A stretch of 64,000 bases of DNA from Gymnothorax reevesii (lineage: Eukaryota; Chordata; Actinopteri; Anguilliformes; Muraenidae). Positions 35,337-47,300 of the stretch are shown here, piece by piece; position 1 is the first letter of the stretch, and every line of letters starts with the position of its first letter. The notes beneath the pieces were generated by a model, which saw only the letters and a program-made list of their open reading frames with translations, was not told the origin of the DNA and did not search any database. The stretch is from positions 12,607,167 to 12,671,166 of the forward strand of contig CM056587.1 in NCBI GenBank assembly GCA_029721435.1. The letters run 5' to 3'. The position numbers and the translations under genes were made by a program.

Positions 35337-38300
35337 CAGATAATGAAAATTCTGCAAAAGCGATACATACCTGAGGTAATATCAGAAATGTGTCATGAGT
35401 TGGGCTATGGGAAAAGTGCTATGGTTGCATGATGAAGAAAAATCTGGAACAAAGACCAAATCATGGATCTCTATTACGGTCCAGCCATTGCAAACACGAT
35501 GTAAACAAAGGAGGCATCTCAAGCCTCATTTGGACAAAAATGAATATTCATGACCTGGATATTAAGAGTGCTCAATTGGAACGAATGAAATAATCCCATA
35601 AGTGTGAACCTCGCTCATTTGCTCTGTTATAACTGGATCAAATATTCCAGACAAGACCAGCGGAACCCTGGAAATTATTTAAATCCAAAACAAGGGCTTT
35701 TTCTTAACACCAAGATTGCGAGTTCGCAGTTGCGATCGTATGAAGTGCTATGTTGTCTGTGTTCCCAGAAGAGCGCACCTACAGAACTTACAGGCAAGAT
35801 ATGGGCTCTTCTTTCAAGGAGCGTCTCTCTCATTCCCTGTTCTTCAGTTTGTACATTTACCTCCGTTAGGCTGCATCATTCACAATTATTTGTATTCTAG
35901 AAGAAATCTATCTACTGCTTATGACTACGCACAGACTATTCAGACTCGAAGCACCCAAAATATTTTCAGTTACTGTATGTTATATGCCTAAAATGAGATG
36001 GGGGTTGACAGTTTTAGACACATTATTCTTGCTCATTTTCATTCTTAGATGTAGCATTTATTGTAGAAATTGTGAAACTAATAACTGCTTATTTTGTATG
36101 CGCTTCTGCATTGAATGTTGGGATATCAGGTCTGGAAAATGGTTGCTGTAGCCGCGCCCTTTATTTCTGGACATTAAAGACCTTTTCCTGGTTCCTTTAG
36201 TGATCTAACTTCTAGCGGTTTTGTGTTGAAAGCATGGCTTCCTTCCCCTCAGATTGCCACATAATGTCTTGTTTGTTTTGCAATTCTGTTTATCTCCGTG
36301 AGTGAGGTGTATATGTAAGCAGAGCACATTGGGCTAACTGGAGCCGCTGCACGTGCACTCTATGTATAGTATGTGTGTGCATTACTCCAGAAGTGGTTGA
36401 CTGAAGCGTGACTTTGTGATGGGCAATTCCAGCTGAAGTGTAACATGACCACTGAAAATTCAAATATGAAATGGCAATACAATTTATATATGGCTGTATT
36501 GTTGGTATATCCAGGTGTACGGTTCTGAAGAAATTGAAGGTCTGAGGCGAACCAAATTTTTTTGGTACTCATCACATACTGAAGTTGGGAAGAGACCACT
36601 TGGTTGGTTGAATTATGAAAATAGATGTGACTGGTTGTTCTGAGAAACAAAGGGCCACGAGTGTGACATTTTTCTGGGGGGAACTAATGGCGCTTTTTTA
36701 CTACGGGGCACCGGCTCTACTCCACCCATAGAGTACTTTTCTGGGAGGTCGTTTTCTGTCAGAGGATAGAACAGCCTCAGTGTAGCTGGTCGTCACAGCG
36801 GCGCAACACATACTTCTGCGAAGTCGTCCTCAACACGACACAGAATGTAGCTGCAATTATATGAGGTTTACATTTACTCAGTCGATTTTGTTAAAGATTT
36901 CTGTGTTCAAATCAGGAGACACACACTACCATCACCACGTTATACCACTTTAAGTCCGGCGAGTGTTGAGTTGTATTTTCTGTTTGATATTGTTGTGTCC
37001 CATTCAGTTGCACAAAAAATTTTGTACCACCTAACAACGCAAAGCAATGGCATCCGGAAAAGGCATGGAGAGCGAATGTATATTTCACTCTGAATTTGAC
37101 CGCAAAAAAAAAAAACAAATTGTGGAAGCATGGGATAATTAAGTGATCATTGCCGAGCAGGGTTCCTCTTTGCAAATCCTCAAATCGCTGGAGATGGCAG
37201 AGAATCAGAATTCATCGCTTTATGAATCATCATCTCATCTGTGATAACTTTAAGAGAAAAATGATTTATCAAAATAACCCGTAAAGTTATTTTTCTGCGC
37301 GGTTTTCTTCAAACAGGGGTAGCATCACATAACTTTCTCAAGGGAAATTAGTTAGGGGAACATAACTGGACACAATATCGTCACTGAATTTTGCCATGAA
37401 TGGCGTCACAGACAAAGAGAAACGCATTTCATGAATGTAGCAGCTTTGGTTAACAAGCAAAAACATGTTTGAAAGGTAAGGCAATGAACAGTATTATCAG
37501 CAAGTTGCCTAAAACAATGTAGGTCGATGGCCATAATAACTACGCTAATCTTGAGACTCGTCAGTCTCAAATGAGATGCCCTCAGGTTGACTACGGAGTC
37601 GTCTTTCGCAGTGACGATTCTCTCTGACCAATCATTGGGCTGCAATGTTGTCACGTCACATTTTAGTACCTACCAGTACCCGGTTGGTTGTTTTTGGAAC
37701 CCCAGAAGAGCAGGTGGGCAATTCCCCTTGAGAGTTGCTAAAACAGCAATTTTTAAAAAGTGTTTTATACTAGAAATATATAGGTTTTCATGTAGATGGC
37801 TCATTACCAAAGACTCTGAAAACTGTTTTGAAATATCTTTGACGGTCTTCTCAAAATTTAGACTTGAATTTTGTAATTCTTTTTTGCTCCAGGACAAGGA
37901 TCAAAGGTTTTATTCTAAAGCTGACAACTCCTAAAATATATTTGGCTATTTCTTGATATTAACTGTATTTCCATACATTGGTAGCCAAAGTATTTGAGAC
38001 TGTAAATCATTGCAGGAAATTGAAACACACAATTCCAGTGGCTCACTGTGAAATTTGTCATTTTGTAATGTAATGTAATTCCATTACCAAAATTGCAGTA
38101 TAGTTCTCTTCATCGTCTTATTTCTGCATTAATTTTATTGTTATTAAGAATTCCCTTCCTTTTTATGTCTATACTGAATTTCAGATATTAACCTCTCTAA
38201 TACTTAGCTGCAATCATGGAAAATTTGTAGTAAAGGAATTACATGGTAACGGAATTACACCAGTAATGGAATTACAGAATCATTCTGAAAGCCAGTGAAA

Positions 38301-41300
38301 AGCAGAAGATAGCACAAGGTGACATGAGGACTTTATGGAGCATAGTGGTTCATTATTTTGGACATCTATAGTTGAGTGTTTCTTCCTGTGAGTTACGTTT
38401 CCATAACCAGCGCATGAATTATACCACGGCCTAGCGGCAGTTGCTGTGGTTGCCCCCCTGTGTGGCCGTCATGGCCGACTACCCAAACAGCCAGATTGGC
38501 TTGCCCTTTTTTCAAGTGGTTGTGGCACCCAAAAATTACCCAAAGTGGCGATTTTCGAAACAGCGACTAAGCTGTGCGGCTCCCGTCGTCACGCTGTGCT
38601 GGGCTTCTTGGAGCACAAAGAGCCACAGATGGATAGAAGGGACAGGATCACATTTGTATAAACAGTGTTTGTCTTCTGCCAATAATGAACATTTTACTAG
38701 TGTTTAATGTTAACATGTTCATTTTGAGCTTTGCAAGTTTCAGAAGTTGAGTAATTGATATTTTATACATTTTCCTTCGTTTGAAGAGACTGCCACGCAT
38801 GACTGCGAAAAGTTAGAAAGAATATAGATATTGCAAGCAATGACAAATTTGAGATTTGCACAGTGCTTTTGACATTGGCTGTGTTGCTGTAATTCCTTTA
38901 CCGACTTCATTACTCACAATATTTACCCATTGAATGATGCTGTAACACTGTTGCAAAGTAAAAACAGATGTTTCTGGATCCAGTCAGTGGACGAACAACA
39001 ATTTTCATGCATGTGACCCCTGATATTCATTATAAGCTGACATTTTGGTTCTGAAATGAGTTATTTTCATCAATCATGTATTGCCTTTCTTTTTCCCAGC
39101 CTTGTTAATCAAATTTTTGGTTCAACAGCAACACAAACATCATTTATGATACCAATTTTCAATTACTTTGTTATTCTGAGTTTAACAAAGTAAGTAGATC
39201 ATCAGAAAATGTCATTCCCTTACCATTTTGTAATTCCATTGCCGCTGTTTCTTTCTCATAAATGGCGTCCTCCTAAATATCTTTGAACATACCAGTCAGT
39301 ATAAACTTATCATGGCCTGGTCAACATCTTAAGGCCACCAAGTCAAGCTTAAATCTACTGCCCATCATTGCCAGATTTCAGAGAAATGCCTGTCAAAGTA
39401 AAGGCAAAAATAATGGCATTTTTATTTGTTGTAATTCTGTTACCGACACTTTCACCTTCGTATAGCCTTCTACAAAATAGATTCCCCCAAACTTTGTGTT
39501 ATACAGCTCAGTAGGCATGCCAGTGGAACTGATAAAAGCACAGGCAAGTAGCTACTGCATTAGAGTAATAGATGGCAGGTAAAAATGACATGAAAATTAC
39601 TCTTGATTGTAATTCCGTTACCGTAGAATTGCCCAGGCACCAGAAAAAGCGGTATTAGGTACCAAGTACCAGGTACTTTTTCCTTATGGAAAAGCAAAAA
39701 AGTAGAGTAGACTGAGTTGAGTAGGTACCGCGAAGGGAAAAGCGCCATAAGTGGGCGGCCTCTTGAGTAGAAGTGGCTGACGTGGCTGAAGCATTGTGAA
39801 TGATCAGTAAAATGCAGTATGGTGCGCCTCCAGATCCTTAAAACCTACTTCTAACATTGGTAATGTAACGTGAGTAACAAGACATTTTTGTTTTAAGGGC
39901 CCGTTGCATTAAGTTGATATCCTGGTTGTGTTAGAATTTTCAGCAATAAAGGCTTAAACATATATGATCCAATTTATTCTGTAATGTATCATTGATCAAG
40001 ACAATAGGACCAAACTTAAGTGAAAACAAGCAGAGCTTACTATACCCCCGACGTCCCTAATCATGCTTTTTATGCTGGTGATTATAGAAATTAACGCATT
40101 CCGGAAAATCAGTTTTGACAGAAATAACAACACATCTACGACACATAGCACTGCACCTCTCCTTATGTTAGAAACTATGTGTGGCAGATTTGAAAAGAAT
40201 CCAATGTATAATACTTGCGATATCGATTGGACAAATTGACATTGAACCCACTTGAAAATTTCTAAGTCAAAAAAACAGGAAAACCGCGATATTTTTGTGA
40301 GATATCATCCCAGATCGCCGACACTTTGCACTGCACCTCTACCTGTGGTAGAGAATGTGTGTGCCAAATTTGAAAAGAATCCAATGTATAATATTTGTGA
40401 TATCGAATGGACAAATTGACATTGAACCCACTTGAAAATGTCTAAGTCCAAAAACAGGAAGACGAGAAAAAATATTCTCGATATTGATTGGACAAATAAT
40501 GTGAAGGAATGACGGATGGACGGTCCCAGATGGCCGACCCTTTGCACTGCACCTCTTCCTGTGGTAGAGAATGTGTGTGCCAAATTTCAAAAGAATCCAA
40601 TGAATAATATTCAAGATAACGATTGGACAAATAATGTTTTCGGACGGAATGACGGACGGACGGATTGTCCCAGATGGCTGACACTTTGCACTGCACCTCT
40701 CCCTGTGGTAGAAAGTGTCTGCCAAATTTGAAAAGAATCCAACAAACAATATTCAAGGTATCGATCGGACACAAAATGTAACGGAATGACAGACGGACGG
40801 ATGGTCCCAGATGGCCGACACTTTGCACTGCTCGTCTCTCTGTGGTAGAGAATATGTGTGTCAAATTTGAGAGGAATCCAATGAATAATATTTGAGAAAT
40901 CGATCGGACAAATAATGTCTTCGGACGGAATGACGGACAGAATTCTTGGTATGTGACTATATACCCCCGACATTTCGTCGTCGGGGGTATAAAAAGCCAT
41001 GTTACTTTTGAGTAACGTGAGTAACGCTGGAGAAATCCAGTCTGCCTGCATAACCACTGAGGGGTTCCGGTTTTCGTTAGTAGAGTTGATTATGGTCAGA
41101 GGTTGCCACAATGTAGAAGTTTTGAAGTTCTGTCCATTGAATAAGTAGTGAAACAATTTTATACTGTAGCCTAATGACGTAAATGTAACGTGAGTAACGC
41201 TGGTATTGCCCTGATGTTTACTTCTACAAGAATGTTGTTCTCCCAAGAACAAACTGGAGAGCATGTGCTCTAATCTGCTTATTCAAATGACCTAATGTTG

Positions 41301-44300
41301 GGCCACTAACTTTTGGCAGTTTCAATTGCAGGAAAACATTAAACCCTCAGGAAAGTCCTTAACTTTGTGTACGTAGCATCAGCTTGTAGTCTCACTCTGT
41401 CTTAGGCTCCTTAAGATGTCTAGGCTTCTGAGATCATGTTGCATAGCCATGTTTCTAATAATATGAACACACCCGGCTTAATATGTAGATATCCTAACTC
41501 TTGAAGCTTTACTTAGAATTATGTCGGAAGAAATGTCTTGCCAGTTTCCCTTTTTGCCTTATTGTGGTATTTATTTACCATTTTTGTAGACTGTATGGAG
41601 CATCAAATGCAAAAATGACTCGTCACATTCTTCAAAATGGTAAGTGGTTTCATTAGGTGGTAGTGGAGTGCCATACATTAGGTGTTAAGATGGCTGTCCT
41701 TTTGTGTGCAGGGAATCAATCTCATGCGGCCTCTTCAAAGAAGCCTCGAAATCGGGGGCTGTTCCACAGTCTGTTCTGCTGCGTCTGTCACGACGAAGCG
41801 GACCAGCTCCCTGTTAACAACAACGCGCCTCTTTTGGTGGAAGAAAACGGAACGGTCTCGAAAGTAAGCCCCTCCCTCACTCAACCGCCCTCTCTCCTCT
41901 CATAACTCTGCTCTTCGGTGTTCACACGTTGTTACTAATACACATACTACGCACCAAAAAAAAAAAAAAAAATGAAGCATGCTAATTAAAATGACTTTGA
42001 TTATGCTAGTCCTTTTTGAGCAGTGTCATAATGCAACTTGGTCTCATTAAGGTCTCATTAACCCTGCTGTAAGGCAGTGCTAAAATGTGGTGTGATTATA
42101 CGTCCAAGTGTTAACTACAGGTCTATATCCGTCCCGACCTCTCCTGTGTCAGTGAAGACCGTTTTTTTTTTTAGAACCCCACTTTGCATATACAGTCAAA
42201 TCAAGGAAAAAAATAAATTCCTTGTACTTGAGTTTTTGGGGCTCGTTACATCTACTCGATTCAGGATCATTAAAATTGTCAAGAGTGCTTGTTGAGGTCC
42301 CATCAAATGAGCTGAGCTAAATTTCAAGTTTTCGTTGAGTCATTCATTTTATTCTTTTTTTATTGATCTCTTTTTGTGTTTTTTGTGTGTGTGTGTGTGT
42401 GTGTGTGTGGTCCTTGCTCAGTGGGTTTATACGGAGACTGGGATCTCGTGAGCACTGCTCTCAGTACTGAAACTGGACACCCATTTGATTTGCCTCCTTT
42501 TCCTGTTTGTGTGCTTACATCAGTAAATGTTTTTCACACTTCTGTGAATCATGTTACTTTAGTAATGCATCAGGTATGGGCAATTATCATATGAAGAAAA
42601 AAAAAAATGTATTTCTGTATGGAAAATTGTGATATGTGGGGTTTACATATTGTATCCTATGATGATCAAGTATGTGATATGACCATTATGAGTGATGTTA
42701 TTCACAAAATGGTATAAAGTAGTCAATAGTGCAGAGATTCTTGCTTCAGTTTTTCATAAAAGGGTGTTTTAATTGGCTGTTTTCTTGGAAAATAACATGA
42801 CAAACTGCCGCTGCGGGGGTTTAAGAAGGACCTGGGTGTGGGTGTCAGATTTATGCCTTCTTCAGCTTTTTATAGTGATTTGATATTCCAGGAGTTATTT
42901 GTCACGCCTCTAAAGCCCCAAAATAAACAAGCTGAGAGCTCCTGGGGGCGTCTGAGTGCACCATGCAGTGTAGATGTGTGACCCTCGGACCATGTCGACA
43001 TGCTCCCTGCTCACACTGGACCCTCGGGGGGACGGTGGGCTCTGCCTGTCACCTAAGCTAACCCAGCTGCCTGGACACTGCTCCCTCCCTCAACACTGCC
43101 AGATCCCCCTAGGCTGCCGAGCCGCTCGACATTTTAAGACCCTCGAAGAAGGCGTCTCCTCTAAGCCAGGTGCAGTACGTCGGTGCTGGACGCACAGTGT
43201 GGATAGGAGAGCACATGTAAGTGCCGAGGTTTCTAAACCCGGCAAGATGACTGAGTGCTGCAGTCCCTCTGGACCTTCAGAGCCCTCCGAACACTTCAAA
43301 CGCTCTCAGTGTTGCGACTGCGTGGGATTATCTAAGGTTCCTGAATGCCTTGTGGCCTCGGACAAGAATGATATCGCTGAGCGCTGCAGCTCCTCTTGCA
43401 GAATGCCTGAACGCGGCCAGTTTGTGGAATGGTGCGAAGTGGCGGAACACTGTCAACCTTGTAACGGGACTAATCCCTCCATACAGGGTCACGATAGTGA
43501 ACCTAATGGGCATTTGGGCAAAGGGAATGCCTTGAGCACCAGCCAGTTCTCGGGAGACTGTGAGGTTTTTGGAGTCCTGAGGATCCCCGGAAAAGGCAGG
43601 AACCTTAAGCAAAATGACCTCGTACACTGTGCAATCCCTGGGCACGGTAGGCCACGTCCGCAAAATGGATGCAAATGCTGTAGATTTCATGGACGCCATA
43701 CGATCATTGAAAACGGGCGACTATCTGGATTAGACAGGCCTGCTGAGGTATGTGAGGTTTCTGAGGTCACTGAAAATGGCCAAGAATGTGATGCACCTGT
43801 GCAGCTAGGGCAGAACCCTGCAACCGACGAACGCAAGCTTCCTGCACGCATTGTCCCTGCAAACTGGCAACCCCTTGAGCAATGTAAGGTAGCTCACCAT
43901 GTGAACATCTTGGAAAAAATGCAATTCCAAGTGGAATGCCGCACACTCCCTGAACTTAGTGCTCCTACTGATCAGTGTGAGCTTCTTGGTGATGGTGAGT
44001 TAAATGATCAAATCCATCCTTCTGAAATTGGTGATGTAAGGAATCTAAATGAGCTCTTGGATTGTCTTGAGTCTTCAAATCAAAGTCAATCTTCTGAACA
44101 AAGTTTGTCTTCGGATCAGTCTGAGTCTTTTGAACAAAGCGAATCTTCAGTTCTAAGTGAGTCTGCGGACCAAAGTGAATTTTCAGAACATAGCGAACCT
44201 TCTGGAGTTGGTGAACTCCTTGAAAATATTTACTATTCTGAAAAACATGAAACCTCAGTTGCATGGCATTCTTCTTCAGAAAATGACTTTTCTGATGAAA

Positions 44301-47300
44301 ATGAGAACTTTGTACAAAGTGAATGCTGCGAAGAATGTTATCTGGCTGAATATTGTGATTGCCATTATGAATTATCTGAAGAACATGAGCATTTGGAACA
44401 AAATGAGTTTTCTGATGAAAGTGAGTTTTCTGGACAATGTGAATCTGAACTAGGTGAGTCATCTGAACAGTGCGAATCTGAATCAAGTGAGTCTTCTGAA
44501 CAGTGCGAGTCTGAACCAAGTGAGTCTTATGAACAGTGTGAATACGAACCAAGTGAGTCTTCTGAACAGTGCGAATCTGAACAACTTGAGACCTCTGACC
44601 TGTGTGAGTCTGAACTAAGTGAGTCTTCTGAACAGTGTGAATATGAACAAAGTGAGTCATGTGAACAAAGTGAGTATGAACAGAGTGAAACTGAAGATTA
44701 TGGACTTCACCATCAAAGCGAAGTCTCTGAGCACGGTGAAGTATTGCCACAAAGTGAAAAGCTAGCCTCATTGGAACACCAAGGGTCGTCGGAGATCATA
44801 CACCCAGTCGACAACAGTGAGCACAGTGTTCATTGTGACATTTCTGAAGGAAACAAGTTCTCTGAACAGGGTAAGTGCCCTGAACATTCAGAGTCGTTTG
44901 TGCACCAGGATAGCCCAGTAGGCGGGAATCTGTTTCAAGTCCCTGATCGTTGTGAGCCGTCTGTGCACAGTGAAAAATGTGAGGGGAGTGATGTCCTTGC
45001 ATGCTGTACGGTCTCTAATGAAAGTAGTCCCTCCGACTGCTGCCAGAGCTTAGAAAAACAGGCTTTATCTGAGCCAGGTGAATCATCTGGCCAACAAGAC
45101 TTCTCCCAAACTAACAAACTCTCAGGAGAGCACAAATTTTCCAAGGAGGACTTGACCTCTCAACCTCAAATTCCATCTGAACTACCCAATGTGTCCGAAC
45201 ACACTGAGCCCTCAGAGGAACATGAATCTTCAGCTCACCACACAGTCTGCCCGCAAACCGGATCCTCTGAGGGCTGCAAACCAGAGGAGCTCTCCAAAGG
45301 AGCCTCACAGTCCGAGCCGCAGGGTTCCTCAGAGACACCTGACCCATCTGAGTACTTGGTGATCACACAACAAAAGCGCCCTGGCAAGGATGAAGATCTG
45401 GAGGAGGAAGAGGCTTTTGAGGATAGCGAGGAATGGGAGAATTGCGAGTGTCTGTACTGTATGCCGCAGGAAAATCAGGTACTGGCTCCACTGATGTGCT
45501 CCCTTAAATGCATCCCGCAGGGTTACAGCGGCTATTTGAGGCTACTGCTTTTCTCCTGAGCATTTTGTAGCTGTGTAATGTGAGCAGGATGAGTGAGATC
45601 CTCAGTGCGCAGACCTTGCTCTGTACAATCTGGAAGAATGGGGCTTTGGTGTGATTGGAGCTCATGTGTTACATCCGGGCTAAAACCACTATTGTGCAAA
45701 GGTATATCTCTGACATGACCGAAGGGAAGTTCCTTGAATGGTTATGAAATGGTTCTTTTATGGTTCATTTTTTTCAGTGTTTTAGCGGATATGAAGTAGT
45801 CTTTGCCCCCTCCCCCTCACACTTATATCTCACACGAACACACATACAAACACAGGATAAAAATAAGACTGTCATCACCATAAGCCCGAATGTAAACCAA
45901 GCTCAAGTCAGAAATCCTCTGCAGATCAGCCTGTCATAAGTTGCTTATTTAGTAAGAAAATTTCCTACTCCTGATAGAATTAGTTTCAGTTTGGTGCCTT
46001 GAGCGGTCAGCGCTCTGTTGGAGATGTCTGGCCCAGCTGTTCGATATGGCGGTGTAATTTGAGCGCGTGTGGTACGGTCACATGCTCTCCCACCCCAAAA
46101 TGCCAGAAATCTGGCCAAAGATCCTGTTTGGGCCCCCTGGTGGACAGGCTCAGCTGCAACACTGTAGTCAAAAAAAATCCCAGGAAGAAATTCGGTCTCT
46201 GATGTGTGATCATTTTGAATCATTTCTTGATTTGTCTATAGGGTAGGAAAAGTTATTTTGTCTATCCAGAAATTGGTATTAAAAAAAAAAAAAAAAAACA
46301 CATCAGTTTCAGAGTTTTTTTTTTTTTTTTTTTCCTGTGAAAAAAATGGAAGCTCAAGAAATGTTTTAAGTATGAAAACTTGATCAAAATGCTTGGGAAG
46401 ATTTTTTTTTTTTCCCAATGTACATCTGAGACAATATATTACTCGTTGTTTTCATGCCAGTGTACAGCCATGAGCAGAGAATGTGTGACTGCAGATGTGT
46501 GTGGACGATATGTGTATGCAGATATTTTTGGACTGCACTGTATTCATTAGCGATGTCTGGGTTTGGATCCTCAGCGGCAGCAGGGCCGATGACAAGCAGG
46601 TCATTTGTCTTCAGGCGTTTGCCATTTCCTTTGATAACAGGTGTCATTCTTTTCACAGGTTCCTGCCAAGCCGTTACTTCCTCAGATAAAGTCAAAAGAT
46701 GCAGGAAAGATCTGTGTGGTGATAGATTTGGATGAAACACTAGTGCACAGTTCATTCAAGGTAAGGCGGTTGTGGATGCCTCTGCTCATGGGCGCCATTT
46801 GTGGGGGGGGCATTGGGTCTTCTGCACCTCCAAAGTTAAGGTTGGGGGTGCAAAAACCCTGCAGTAATAAAACTGCAAGTTTTCGTAGTTCATCTGCCCC
46901 GTTCAGTCAAGCTACTGATTAAGGTAATGCGGGACCTTTTTTTAAAATGTATTTATTTAAAGGCTAATGCAAGCCGTCTACGATTGCAGTTGCATGTTTA
47001 GAAGCTGAATCCATATTGGCATAATATTATTTATGTCCCGAAAATGTGTCATTGATTCGTTGCTGTGGCCTACTCTATAAAAATCTGATAGTGAATTACA
47101 CATCCTCTTTAGCTGCTGTGGTAGCCAAGCAACTGAGGAAGATTATAACAGAATGTGGGCAACCATACTGCAATTTACTGAGCTGGGGTTATCTTTCCCA
47201 AAAGTGTTGCTATTTGCTATCTTTAAACAACTTCCATTGTCTGGTTCAAACCAAGGATTTCGGAAACGTTCCCCTGAATGGTTACTTTCAATGTATCTTG

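Noticed and set aside
40305..41264. Several antisense frames of 92-217 codons with repeated [12 protein letters not shown] phrases
   Set aside because: Produced by the ~120-bp tandem repeats of the mobile element.
43965..44771. 268-codon antisense frame opposite the Ser/Glu exon
   Set aside because: Shadow of the GAA/TCT-rich repeat. The sense frame is longer, joins a phase-compatible donor and explains the pattern.
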